This document shows positions 25,836-35,239 of a stretch of DNA of 64,000 nt, in pieces. Made by a program: the position numbers and the translations under genes. Origin of the DNA: JAPOUP01 sp965203605 (lineage in GTDB: Bacteria > Pseudomonadota > Alphaproteobacteria > Rhodobacterales > Rhodobacteraceae); contig OZ241902.1 of NCBI GenBank assembly GCA_965203605.1, forward strand, positions 2,108,001-2,172,000. Reading direction: 5' to 3'. Numbering within the stretch: the first letter of the stretch is position 1; each line of letters begins with the position of its first letter. The notes below the pieces were generated by a model. That model was not told where the DNA came from and made no database searches. It saw only the letters and a list, made by a program, of their open reading frames with translations.

Positions 25836-27716
25836 CTATGCCCACTCCCAAGGCCGGGTGAACTCGCCCAAACACTTAGCGACCGTCTCGTCGTCCACCT
25901 CGCCGGTTCGGGACAGCTTCGCCACAAGGCCCAGCTTTCTGTCTTCGACCACTTCGGTCACCTCGGCCGACAGTCCTGCTTCCCGCAACGCATCGTTGTA
26001 TACCCTCGTGATGGCGAGACGCCGCAGATCCGGTTTGAACACCTTGCCCACCGCTGTCTTCGGAAGCTCATCCAGAATTTCCAGATGCTTCGGGATTGCC
26101 GCGCGTTCGCTGACATTCTCTCGAACATGCTCGATCAACTCCCACTTGGAGACCTCTGCCCCTTCTACCAGTTCAACATATACGCAGGGCAGTTCTCCGG
26201 CATGCGAGTCCGGTTGACCGATCGCGCCTGCGAAAGCCACTGATTCGTGACCTGCCAACGCCTCCTCGATGACAGCTGGATCCACGTTGTGTCCACCGCG
26301 GATGATCAGGTCCTTGGCCCGACCGGTGATCCAGACATAGCCATCCGAATCCATGCGTCCCAGATCGCCGGTACGCAGGTACCTGTCCAAAGCGTACAAA
26401 TCCCTGTTCTTCTCGGTGTCGGTGTAGGTTCCACCGGGTATCACACCCGGACTGGAAACACAGATCTCACCGACGTCGTCGACCGCGCATTCAACCGGCC
26501 CGTCGTCGGAATCACGGAGGATCTTTACGTCGGTATAGGGAAACGGAAAGCCGACGCTGCCAACTTTCTTGTCGCCATCAGGAGGATTGCAGGATACAAG
26601 GCACGTCGCCTCGGTCAGACCATACCCCTCGCAGATCGTTACTCCCGCCGCCTCTTCGAACCGGCGATAGAGTTCCAGCGGCAATGGAGCGGAACCGCAG
26701 AACGCCAGCTTCAGGGAAGAAATGTCGGCATCGACATCGCGCTGCATCAGGACCGCAGCCGCTGTTGGAACGGTAATCATGAACGTCGCCCGATAGCGCT
26801 CGACCAACTTCCAGAAATTCCGGAATACCCCATCGCCGCGATACCCCTGCGGTGTCGGAAATACGATATGCGCACCGGAACTCAGGGATGCGCCCAAAGA
26901 CACGATTGCCGCAAATACATGGAACATGGGCAGCGGGCAAAGCTGCACATCCCTTTCGGTGAACAGAAGTCTGGCCGCCACCCAGGAATTGTAGATCATA
27001 CCAGAATACCTGTGCTGAACGATCTTGGGCATTCCGGTCGTACCGCCAGTGTGGAACAACGCCGCGACGCGATCGGACTTGCTGTCCGCGAACTCAAGCG
27101 CCGCCGGTTGCGCCTCGACTTCCGCCTCGAAGCTCAGGACCCTCGCCTTGTGGCCAACCGAGAGTCTCGGCCTTAGCAGCGGTACGACCAGCTTCCTGAT
27201 GCCCGTGATATAGCGCAGGAGGTCGACTTCCACGACCGTCTCGACATTGGGTGCCGCCGCAACAGCCTCCGCCACTTTCTGCGCCACATCTGTCTTCGGA
27301 AAGGAACGAAGTGTCACAACGACTTTGGCCCCGGTCTCCCGAAGCAGTGCTGCCATCTGATCCGGAGCAAGCAGAGGATTGATCGGACTCACGACACCCG
27401 CCACCTGCCCGCCGAGAAACGTCAGGATAGTCTCGGTACAGTTTGGAAGCACATAGGCGATCACGTCTTTCTCGCCGATTCCCAGAGATCGGAACAAGTT
27501 GGCGGTCTGCGTTGCGCGGTCGCGAAGTTCCGTCCACGCCAAGGTGTCAGCGCGACCAGTTGGACTGGCGAACATCTGGAATGTCGTCGCTGGGCGAGCG
27601 CCATGGCTATCTGCGGTCTTGCTGAGAAGCTCGAAAGTCGTGACGGGAACATCGCGGTCCTTCCAAGGGCACTCCTGCTCAACGGCATCGCGGTCGGCGA
27701 AAGTTGCATAGGTCAT
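25836..27716 (-). CDS. AMP-forming acyl-CoA synthetase
   Basis: This is a 626-residue adenylate-forming enzyme that activates a carboxylic acid to its CoA thioester. ATG 27716 (MTYATFADRDAVEQE) is preferred over the upstream start at 27749. The phosphate-binding loop FHTGGTTGMPKIVQH, the adenylate motif GYGLTEAT, and the hinge region LRTGDLGRMDSDGYVWITGR and KDLIIRGG are all present. The C-terminal Lys is in PKTAVGKVFKPDL. Similar 620-640-residue synthetases are annotated as medium/long-chain acyl-CoA ligases; substrate unknown. It is monocistronic. Confidence 0.88.
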   Translation of the reverse strand: MTYATFADRDAVEQECPWKDRDVPVTTFELLSKTADSHGARPATTFQMFASPTGRADTLAWTELRDRATQTANLFRSLGIGEKDVIAYVLPNCTETILTFLGGQVAGVVSPINPLLAPDQMAALLRETGAKVVVTLRSFPKTDVAQKVAEAVAAAPNVETVVEVDLLRYITGIRKLVVPLLRPRLSVGHKARVLSFEAEVEAQPAALEFADSKSDRVAALFHTGGTTGMPKIVQHRYSGMIYNSWVAARLLFTERDVQLCPLPMFHVFAAIVSLGASLSSGAHIVFPTPQGYRGDGVFRNFWKLVERYRATFMITVPTAAAVLMQRDVDADISSLKLAFCGSAPLPLELYRRFEEAAGVTICEGYGLTEATCLVSCNPPDGDKKVGSVGFPFPYTDVKILRDSDDGPVECAVDDVGEICVSSPGVIPGGTYTDTEKNRDLYALDRYLRTGDLGRMDSDGYVWITGRAKDLIIRGGHNVDPAVIEEALAGHESVAFAGAIGQPDSHAGELPCVYVELVEGAEVSKWELIEHVRENVSERAAIPKHLEILDELPKTAVGKVFKPDLRRLAITRVYNDALREAGLSAEVTEVVEDRKLGLVAKLSRTGEVDDETVAKCLGEFTRPWEWA

Positions 27717-27925
27717 GACAGATGATCCTTTCGTTTCCAGATTCTGCACCCCAGCGTCACCAAGTGCGTCCTGTCAAGATGGCAGATATCCAATCGTAGC
27801 AGGTAGCGGGATTCTGGGCTATGGGAGAATCCTTGGAAGCACACATCATATTATCTGTGCCAGAGCGGCTTTACCGGGAGACGGTTAAGATGGGCGAACG
27901 AATGGTGCATTCATTCGACCTGCCA

Positions 27926-29713
27926 CTATGCCGCCATTCCCTCAGTGAACTGCAACCGAGCAAGCCTGGCGTAGAGTCCGCCCTGCTGGACCAGGCTGTC
28001 ATGCGTTCCCTCTGCAACGATCCTGCCCCCATCGAACACTAGGATGCGGTCTGCCTTCTTCACAGTCGCCAACCGATGAGCCACAATGAGGGTGGTTCGC
28101 TCTTGCGACAATGCATCAAACGCCCCGCGAACCAGGCTTTCGCTCTCTGCATCGAGAGCGCTGGTCGCTTCATCGAGCAATAGGATCGGTGCATCCCGTA
28201 GTATCGCACGCGCGATCGCAATTCGCTGTTTCTGTCCACCTGAGAGCGTGACTCCCCTTTCACCCAGGTTTGCATCATATCCATTGGGAAGTTTGCTTAT
28301 GAACTCATGTGCTGCCGCTGCTCTGGCTGCGGCCTCAACTTCGACATCCGAAGCACCAGGCCGCCCGAATCGGATATTCTCACTCGCTGAGTCAGCGAAT
28401 ATGACGGGATCCTGCGGCACCAGGGCAATTTCGCCACGGAATTCAGTTCGTGCCATATCCCGCAGATCAACGCCGTCAATCTCAATCACGCCGCCAGATG
28501 GATCATAGAATCGAAGGAGAAGATGGAAGACCGTCGATTTTCCGGCACCGGACGGTCCGACCAATGCCACAGTCTCACCTGGCGCTATTCGTAGGGATAC
28601 CTCATTCAGGGCTGCGATAGCGGAACGGGCGGGATAGCGGAACGTCACTTTGTCGAAGACGATCTCCCGCCTAGGTCTTTTTGGTAGCGGACTTGGCGAT
28701 GGCGGGTCGGCGACGCCGTCATCGACGTGCAGCAGTTCCACAAGCCGCTCAGCCGCGCCAGCTGCCCGCTGCAGTTCTCCCCAGATCTCGCTCAATGCCC
28801 CCACCGCTCCAGAGACCAACACCGCATAAATCACGAACTGTACGAGTTCCCCAACCGTCATGAGCCCCGCCCGTACATCCCTAGCCCCGATCCAGAGAAC
28901 AACGACAACACCCGCAATTATTAGCGCCATGATTATCACGGTCATCACCGCACGGGTCAGAATGCGCTGGTTGGCGGAATTGAATGAGCATTCGGTAACC
29001 TCCGAAAAGGCGTTCCTGACTGTCCCTTCGTTCGTGAACGCCTGAACAGTGCGGACGCTTAGCAAGGCTTCCGATGCCCTTCCCGAAGATGCGGCGATCC
29101 AGTCCTGATTTTCGCGACTCAGGTTTCGAAGACGGCGACCGAGAACAATGATCGGCACGACCACAAATGGCACGATCAGCAGTACCATCCCTGTGAGTTT
29201 GGGAGAGGTCAGGCATAGAAGAGCAAGCCCACCTAGAGAAATCAGGATGTTGCGGAGCGCGACCGAGACCGACGAGCCGATCACACTCAGGATCAGGGTC
29301 GTGTCCGTTGTGATTCGGCTCAGGACCTCACCGGTCATGATCCTCTCGAAAAAAGCAGGCGACATTGAGACCATTCGGTCGAAAACCGCCATACGGATAT
29401 CGGCCACGATCCGTTCGCCCAAACGGGTCACCAGATAATATCGAAGCCCTGTTCCTATCGCGAGAAGCCCGGCGATGCCGAGGAAGGACACAAAGTACTG
29501 GTCCAGAAGTTCAGATGCGGAAGTCTCAAACCCGTCGACCACCCGCCGCACGGCCAATGGAAGAGCAAGAGACAGGCAGGCTGTCACAACCAGCGTGACC
29601 GCAGCGGCCACAACCATCGCCTGATAAGGCAACACAAATCTTCCAAGTCCACTTAGCGCGCCGATGTTCGTGGACTTCGCACGAATTTCCTGTCCGCCGC
29701 CGACCTGTGTCAT
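27926..29713 (-). CDS. ABC-type exporter, fused membrane and ATPase domains (MsbA/ABCB-like)
   Basis: This is a 595-residue half-transporter that would work as a homodimer. Six membrane segments lie within residues 25-310 (for example MVVAAAVTLVVTACLSLALP). The nucleotide-binding domain has Walker A GPSGAGKST, signature LSGGQKQRIAIARA and Walker B LLLDEATSALD, then the switch VAHRLATV. Bacterial relatives export lipids, peptides or drugs. It lies near a tRNA gene with no partner, so the cargo is open. Confidence 0.88.
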   Translation of the reverse strand: MTQVGGGQEIRAKSTNIGALSGLGRFVLPYQAMVVAAAVTLVVTACLSLALPLAVRRVVDGFETSASELLDQYFVSFLGIAGLLAIGTGLRYYLVTRLGERIVADIRMAVFDRMVSMSPAFFERIMTGEVLSRITTDTTLILSVIGSSVSVALRNILISLGGLALLCLTSPKLTGMVLLIVPFVVVPIIVLGRRLRNLSRENQDWIAASSGRASEALLSVRTVQAFTNEGTVRNAFSEVTECSFNSANQRILTRAVMTVIIMALIIAGVVVVLWIGARDVRAGLMTVGELVQFVIYAVLVSGAVGALSEIWGELQRAAGAAERLVELLHVDDGVADPPSPSPLPKRPRREIVFDKVTFRYPARSAIAALNEVSLRIAPGETVALVGPSGAGKSTVFHLLLRFYDPSGGVIEIDGVDLRDMARTEFRGEIALVPQDPVIFADSASENIRFGRPGASDVEVEAAARAAAAHEFISKLPNGYDANLGERGVTLSGGQKQRIAIARAILRDAPILLLDEATSALDAESESLVRGAFDALSQERTTLIVAHRLATVKKADRILVFDGGRIVAEGTHDSLVQQGGLYARLARLQFTEGMAA

Positions 29714-29897
29714 GTCCCGCTCATTCAGATTTTGTTCCGGATAGCCACTTGCAGGTCTCCGGGCAAGTGAAACGCCAGGAACACGGGCATGAATGCGCGA
29801 TCAAGCTCGTCGGCACGTTACCCTTTGTGCCGCCATCGGATTACAGCCCAAGACTTGGTGTCAGATGGAGAGCGATTCGGTCTGATTCCGGTTGTCC

Positions 29898-29971
29898 TGG
29901 AGCGGGCGGCGGGAATCGAACCCGCGTCATTAGCTTGGAAGGCTAAGGTCTTACCACTACACAACGCCCGC
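29898..29971 (-). tRNA. tRNA-Gly (anticodon TCC)
   Basis: The minus strand folds into a full cloverleaf: acceptor GCGGGCG pairs with CGCCCGC, the anticodon loop is CTTCCAA (anticodon TCC, plus-strand 29937-29939), and the T arm contains GGTTCGATTCC. The 3' end is followed by an encoded CCA. No mobile element is seen joined to its 3' end. Confidence 0.95.
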
Positions 29972-30598
29972 GCATCGTCGCACTGGCTAAACCTTGAAAA
30001 CGTCGCCGTCAAGCCGGGCATGAGGATTTCGCTTCGGAAGTGTTCGGGGCGCGCTGGTAACCGTCAATCCGCCGAGCGAAGCTGGTAACGTACCAACTTT
30101 GCCATGGGTGTTTGAGCAATGGTGCCGCGTTCGGGCCATCGGATTGACGCCGGTCTACGCCTGCCAGAGTTGCCCTTCAATGATGAATCCCTTGACCCTG
30201 CGGCTTTGAGAACCGCCAGAACAGTCCCGCAATCGAAAATCGAGCCCATGCGACAAGGCCATTGATCAGATCAAACCCTGTTCCCTGTACGATGTGGTCA
30301 ACCAACGGTGGCGGCTGGCCCCTCGCCGGTCGCTCAAGGGTTCGGAAGCCGAGCCAGAACAAATGACGGGCGACCGCAAGAGCGCACGTCAACCAGTGCC
30401 GGCGGAAACGCACCTTGGGCGATCCCATTCCGCGCTGCTTCCCATCGGCTCAGCCATGACTGGGCATTGATCGATTACCTGAAGGTATCATGGAGCGGTC
30501 CGGCGCTTTCCCAGCGGCAACGTGAAACCAATGGTGACGGTTGACTGTGGAATTGTGGAATCTTACATCACGGTCGGCTCTTTGAAGGAAGAGGTTCT
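29972..30598. other. 627 bp without a recognisable gene
   Basis: This lies between tRNA-Gly and the ftsH stop. An 83-codon minus-strand frame (30177-30428, with LFWLGFRTLERPARGQPPP) is open but resembles no family known to me. The stretch includes the tRNA promoter side and the 3' end of the ftsH transcript. Confidence 0.4.
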
Positions 30599-32515
30599 CT
30601 AGGCTGACTGTTCGGTCGCCATATCACTTCCCGGTGGTTTTCTTTTGGATCTGGTCTTTGGAATCGCGGCCATACTGGCCCTTCCTCCCGACGCCGAAGG
30701 GGCATCATCGTCATCCCGGTTCAGGGGGTCGCCCGCGATCACCTTTGTAATCTCGTCGCCAGTCAAGGTTTCGAATTCCAGCAGGCCTTCCGCCAGTCTG
30801 TGCAGATCTTCGATCTTCTCGGAAAGGATGTCCTTGGCGACGCTATAGCCCTCATCGACAATGCGCTTGACCTCGGCGTCGATGCGTTCCTGCGTATCTG
30901 GCGCGACATTGGCCGGCGTATTGTAGGTACCCAGGAAACTCTGCTGCTCATTCGCATAATCGACATAACCCAGATCATCGGAGAATCCGAACTGCGTGAC
31001 CATGGCCCTGGCTATCTTGGTCACCTGCTGGATGTCCGACGCCGCACCTGACGTGGCATTCTCCTCCCCGAAGATCAGTTCCTCGGCCACGCGTCCGCCC
31101 ATCGCCATTGCGATCTTGGATTTGTATTTCGTGAACGTAACCGAAAGCTGGTCCCGCTCGGGAAGGCTAAGCACCAGGCCCAGCGCACGTCCCCGGGGGA
31201 TGATTGTCGCCTTGTGAATCGGATCATGCTGCGGAACGCTGAGTCCGACTATGGCATGGCCCGCCTCATGATAGGCTGTCAGCTTCTTCTCGTCTTCGGT
31301 CATGACCATGGATCGACGTTCTGATCCCATCATGACCTTGTCCTTTGCGTTCTCGAAATCCTCCATCGTCACAAATCGCCGACCCACGCGTGCCGCCATC
31401 AACGCCGCCTCGTTGACCAGATTCGCCAGATCAGCACCTGAAAAGCCCGGCGTCCCCCGTGCAATGATCCTCAGATCGACGTCCGGACCAAGAGGTACCT
31501 TTCGGGCATGCACCCCAAGAATTTTCTCCCGTCCCTTGATGTCCGGGTTCGGGACCTGTACCTGCCGGTCGAACCGGCCAGGACGCAGCAGAGCGGGATC
31601 AAGCACATCCGGGCGGTTCGTGGCGGCGACGATGATGATCCCTTCGTTGGCCTCAAATCCGTCCATTTCGACGAGCAGCTGGTTCAGTGTCTGCTCGCGT
31701 TCGTCATTGCCACCACCGTAACCGACCCCGCGAGAACGGCCAACCGCATCAATTTCGTCGATGAACATGATGCAGGGAGCGTTCTTCTTCGCCTGCTCGA
31801 ACATATCCCGTACACGGGAGGCACCGACCCCGACAAACATCTCAACGAAATCCGAGCCGGAAATCGTGAAGAACGGCACGCCCGCTTCTCCTGCGATCGC
31901 CCGGGCCAGCAGCGTCTTTCCGGTTCCCGGCGGACCGACCAGCAGGGCCCCCTTCGGGATCTTGCCGCCAAGGCGTGAGAACTTCTGCGGATTGCGGAGG
32001 AACTCCACAATCTCCTCCAACTCCTCCTTCGCCTCATCGATGCCCGCGACGTCGTCAAATGTGATGCGCCCCTGTTTCTCCGTCAGCAGCTTCGCTCGGG
32101 ACTTTCCGAAGCCCATCGCTCCGCCCCGGCCTCCTCCCTGCATGCGGTTCATGAAGTAAATCCAGACTCCGATCAGGATCAGGAACGGAAGGAAGCTCAT
32201 GACCAGCGACATCAAGCCCGACTGCTCCTGAGGTTCAGCGGTGATGGTGACATCATGCTCTATCAATCTCTCAGTGACATCGGTACCGCTGGGAACGATC
32301 GTCACATAGTCGTTGCCATCGGTGGCCGTAAACACGATCCGCTCACCGTCAAGCGTAACGTCCGACACTTCTCCGGTCTCAACGCGGTTGATAAAGTCCG
32401 AAAACCCGACGGAGCGCGACGATATTGCGGACTGCCCGCCATTGAACAGATTGAACAGCGCCAATGCCAGAAGAAACAGCACGGCCCAGAAGGCGATGTT
32501 ACGCAAGTTGGCCAA
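30599..32515 (-). CDS. ftsH: ATP-dependent zinc metalloprotease FtsH
   Basis: FtsH is the membrane AAA+ protease that degrades unassembled membrane proteins and regulators such as LpxC. The 638-residue protein begins at a TTG codon (MANLRNIAFWAVLFLLAL), matching the family start, and has two N-terminal membrane segments. Walker A is GPPGTGKT, Walker B is IMFIDEIDAVG, the second region of homology is ATNRPDVLDPALLRPGRFDR and the zinc site is HEAGH. The C-terminal tail is Ser/Lys-rich. Its place after tilS and the Tol-Pal genes is the usual order in Rhodobacterales. Confidence 0.97.
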   Translation of the reverse strand: MANLRNIAFWAVLFLLALALFNLFNGGQSAISSRSVGFSDFINRVETGEVSDVTLDGERIVFTATDGNDYVTIVPSGTDVTERLIEHDVTITAEPQEQSGLMSLVMSFLPFLILIGVWIYFMNRMQGGGRGGAMGFGKSRAKLLTEKQGRITFDDVAGIDEAKEELEEIVEFLRNPQKFSRLGGKIPKGALLVGPPGTGKTLLARAIAGEAGVPFFTISGSDFVEMFVGVGASRVRDMFEQAKKNAPCIMFIDEIDAVGRSRGVGYGGGNDEREQTLNQLLVEMDGFEANEGIIIVAATNRPDVLDPALLRPGRFDRQVQVPNPDIKGREKILGVHARKVPLGPDVDLRIIARGTPGFSGADLANLVNEAALMAARVGRRFVTMEDFENAKDKVMMGSERRSMVMTEDEKKLTAYHEAGHAIVGLSVPQHDPIHKATIIPRGRALGLVLSLPERDQLSVTFTKYKSKIAMAMGGRVAEELIFGEENATSGAASDIQQVTKIARAMVTQFGFSDDLGYVDYANEQQSFLGTYNTPANVAPDTQERIDAEVKRIVDEGYSVAKDILSEKIEDLHRLAEGLLEFETLTGDEITKVIAGDPLNRDDDDAPSASGGRASMAAIPKTRSKRKPPGSDMATEQSA

Positions 32516-32594
32516 GACAGTCTCCTTTGTCTCACACAGAAATACACGGCCTGCGGCGAATCTCCTGCCTAAAATAGGGAATGGACCGGAATCT

Positions 32595-33836
32595 TCAATG
32601 CGGCATCAGCGAACCCAGAAAGTCCGCGCGACCTGAACACGGAAGGGCGCGCCAACCGTTCCCATGACCTGCCAGCGGCGCCGCGACAAGTTCATTGCCG
32701 CACCAGACAGCAGGCGTTGCGACCAACGCGGCCCGTGGTCGACCGGTGGTGCGCCATTCGGGAACCTGGGACAGGCCGTCGGGTCCAAGCGCACGCACTT
32801 CGAGACTGCCATCCTGGCTTCCCGGAGGTCCTTCCAGACACCAGCGCCCGTCCCAGACTTCACCGGTCCTGCATGACGTGCAACGGACGGCCTGATACTC
32901 CCGAGCAATTCGGAGCATCGGACTGCCGTCGATAACCAGGCACCCCTGCAGAGTTCCGCTATGGGCTTCGGCCAGACGGGAGAGTGGCTCAAAGCGAGGG
33001 CGATATGTGCTTCCAGAGATCCACATCAGCGCTCGGGCAAGAAGGCGGCAACGGGTCTCCGCCGCAGCCGCCAGGAATGCGGCACGGTCAACCAATAGAT
33101 CGCCCGCTTCCTGAACAACCGCCCGTTCAGCAAGGCGGACCATCACATCCTCAAGCACGGTCCTCGCCGCCTTCATATGCCGTGCGGTTTCCTGAAGTCG
33201 CTTCACCGTCAGACCAAGTTCCTCGAGAGATCCGAGGAGCTTTCTCGCCCGCACACGATCGAAGCGGTTATCATCATTCGAGGGATCCTCGATCCAGGCG
33301 AGATCATTCGTACGCAGGTAGTCGCGCAGCTCATGACGCCGCACATCGAGCAATGGGCGCAGCCAGCGGAGGCTGTGGACCACGCTCATTTCGATACCGA
33401 CCAAGCCATCCACGCCTGAACCGCGCGCAAGTCGCATCAACACGGTCTCCGTCTGATCATCAGCCGTATGTCCACAGAGAACGGAGGAGATGTCGTGATC
33501 GACTGCCCACGACTCAACCAGCGACCTCCGAGCAAGACGGGCGGAGTTCTGCAGGTTTCCCGTCCCGTCCCAACCAGCCCAGTTCAGAACCTGATGTGGC
33601 AGGCCAATATCGGCCGCGGCGGCCGCAACGAACGACACTTCCCCAGCACTGCCGTTGCGAAGGGAATGGTCAACCGTCACCGCGTGCGGTGATACAGCAC
33701 GATGCCTTGACCAACGCGCAAGTAGATGCATGAGAGCGATGCTGTCTCCACCACCGGAGACCGCAACTGCAGGTCTTGCGCCAATCAGCGATGCCAGATC
33801 ATCGAACTGACGGAAAACCCGTGCCTCAACAGTCAC
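32595..33836 (-). CDS. tilS: tRNA(Ile)-lysidine synthase
   Basis: TilS converts C34 of tRNA-Ile(CAU) to lysidine so that it reads AUA. The 413-residue protein has the PP-loop AVSGGGDSIALMHL near the N-terminus and CGHTADDQTETVLMRLARGSG, where ATP-dependent adenylation of the tRNA takes place. It starts with GTG at 33836, which overlaps the cpoB stop (GTGA). The gene is full length for alphaproteobacteria and ends 79 bp before ftsH. Confidence 0.93.
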   Translation of the reverse strand: MTVEARVFRQFDDLASLIGARPAVAVSGGGDSIALMHLLARWSRHRAVSPHAVTVDHSLRNGSAGEVSFVAAAAADIGLPHQVLNWAGWDGTGNLQNSARLARRSLVESWAVDHDISSVLCGHTADDQTETVLMRLARGSGVDGLVGIEMSVVHSLRWLRPLLDVRRHELRDYLRTNDLAWIEDPSNDDNRFDRVRARKLLGSLEELGLTVKRLQETARHMKAARTVLEDVMVRLAERAVVQEAGDLLVDRAAFLAAAAETRCRLLARALMWISGSTYRPRFEPLSRLAEAHSGTLQGCLVIDGSPMLRIAREYQAVRCTSCRTGEVWDGRWCLEGPPGSQDGSLEVRALGPDGLSQVPEWRTTGRPRAALVATPAVWCGNELVAAPLAGHGNGWRALPCSGRADFLGSLMPH

Positions 33837-34639
33837 GAACAGCCGAGTCGATGGAGTGCCGCATTGGCTGCCGTCACACGCGGACTGTCTGGAAAACGAA
33901 CACTGACCTGAGCCAGTGTCACGCAGGCTTCTTCAGTCTGGCCGAGTTCAGCGAGAGCCTCGCCGAGCCGCAACAGCGCATCTGCGGCTCGACGACCATC
34001 GGGGGTCCCTGAGTAGCTCTCAAGATAGGCTCGAGCGGCCAAGGATGTTTCCCCGAGCAGCGATAGGGCCCTTCCACGCAGGAAGTGCACCTCTCCCACC
34101 AACGGGCTTCCGGTATAGGTCTCGTTGAACTCCTCGAACAGGTCTGCGGCTTTGCGGTACTCACCCTGTTCGAGAGCCAATTTCGCGCGATCGAGATCGG
34201 CCTGCTCTCCAACCGCCATCTGCGGCTGTTCGTCCTCTTGCACCTCAGCGGAGGGAATTTGAACTGCTTCCCCTCCCAGTGAAGGTGTCCTCCCCAGAGA
34301 TGCAATGTCACAATCGACTTCCAGTTCGCACAGACGAAACTCCAGATCACCGATTCGGTTGGTGCCATCCCTGACGACCCGAGAAATCCGGAACTCGAGC
34401 TGTTCGGTACTCGCCGTCAATCGTCGCAGCTCGCCTTCAATCGCGTCGACGCGCTGCAATACATCGCCGCCAATCACAGGCTCCGCACTTCCACCTGCGG
34501 AAAGTTCCCGCTGGAGTTTCAGTATTTCGACGTAGAGAGACGAAAGCTCCTGCCGAATGTCTGCCAACGTTCCGTCCTGGGCGGTAGCCGGACTAGCCGA
34601 CCCAAGTGCGAATGCGAGCAGAAGCGAAGCGAGTCGCAT
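33833..34639 (-). CDS. cpoB: Tol-Pal accessory protein CpoB (YbgF)
   Basis: CpoB is a periplasmic TPR protein that links Tol-Pal constriction to peptidoglycan synthesis. ATG 34639 begins a signal peptide (MRLASLLLAFALGSASPATA). Residues 25-95 form the trimerising coiled coil. The last 120 residues contain TPR-like units (AKLALEQGEYRKAADLFEEF; GRALSLLGETSLAARAYLES). A TTG two codons upstream is a weaker start. It directly follows pal and overlaps tilS by 4 bp, so it belongs to the tol-pal transcript. Confidence 0.9.
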   Translation of the reverse strand: MRLASLLLAFALGSASPATAQDGTLADIRQELSSLYVEILKLQRELSAGGSAEPVIGGDVLQRVDAIEGELRRLTASTEQLEFRISRVVRDGTNRIGDLEFRLCELEVDCDIASLGRTPSLGGEAVQIPSAEVQEDEQPQMAVGEQADLDRAKLALEQGEYRKAADLFEEFNETYTGSPLVGEVHFLRGRALSLLGETSLAARAYLESYSGTPDGRRAADALLRLGEALAELGQTEEACVTLAQVSVRFPDSPRVTAANAALHRLGCS

Positions 34640-34645
34640 GGTCAA

Positions 34646-35179
34646 TCAGCTCATTTCCGGCAGGAGGACCGTCACTGCGCGGCGATTCTTCGAATAACAG
34701 GACTCCTCCGAGCAGACTTCCAGGGGGCGCTCCTTGCCATAGGTGACAATGTCAATTCGTTGAGGTGCGATGCCCTGCCCAATAAGGAACTGTTGCACAG
34801 CGCTGGCACGGCGGGCTCCGAGGGCGAGGTTGTATTCCTGTGTTCCCCTCTCGTCAGCGTGTCCTTCGATGACGACCGTATAGCCTGCATTCCCGAAGAG
34901 CCAGTCAGCCTGAGAGATCAGTATCTCGCGGGCATCGGAATTCAGGGTGCTTTGATCGACCTCAAAATGGACCCTGTCGCCGACCGAGTTCATGAACTCC
35001 GCCTGCTCTTCGCCAAGTGCCACCGGGTCGCCGATTACCTCCGACTCACCGAGGCCGTAAGCGTCGCCGGATAAATCTGGATCGTCAGGGCCCGGGACCT
35101 CTCCGGGCCTGTCCGCGTTCGCACACGATACGAGCGCCAGACCAGAGACGATGAGGAATGCTTTGAATAGGTGTGTCAT
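34646..35179 (-). CDS. pal: peptidoglycan-associated lipoprotein Pal
   Basis: Pal anchors the outer membrane to peptidoglycan and is the cargo of Tol-driven remodelling. From ATG 35179 the 177-residue protein has a lipoprotein signal ending LALVSC, with Cys as lipidation site. The OmpA-like domain includes VVIEGHADERGTQEYNLALG and GARRASAVQQFLIGQG. In ADERG the Asp and the following Arg region contact meso-diaminopimelate. Upstream in-frame codons (to 35203) would push the signal peptide inward and are rejected. Confidence 0.95.
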   Translation of the reverse strand: MTHLFKAFLIVSGLALVSCANADRPGEVPGPDDPDLSGDAYGLGESEVIGDPVALGEEQAEFMNSVGDRVHFEVDQSTLNSDAREILISQADWLFGNAGYTVVIEGHADERGTQEYNLALGARRASAVQQFLIGQGIAPQRIDIVTYGKERPLEVCSEESCYSKNRRAVTVLLPEMS

Positions 35180-35239
35180 TGGTGGGATCATCCTGCTTCT
35201 CACTTACGTTTGGATAGCATATCAGGGGCCAATTGTAAC

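Noticed and set aside
26247..27176. 309-codon plus-strand frame opposite the acyl-CoA synthetase
   Set aside because: It is the longest antisense shadow in the window, but its translation shows no domain, while the minus strand has every adenylate-forming motif.
29898..29971. tRNA-Gly as an integration site for an island
   Set aside because: No integrase, no repeat of the tRNA 3' end and no foreign-looking gene cluster is attached to it.
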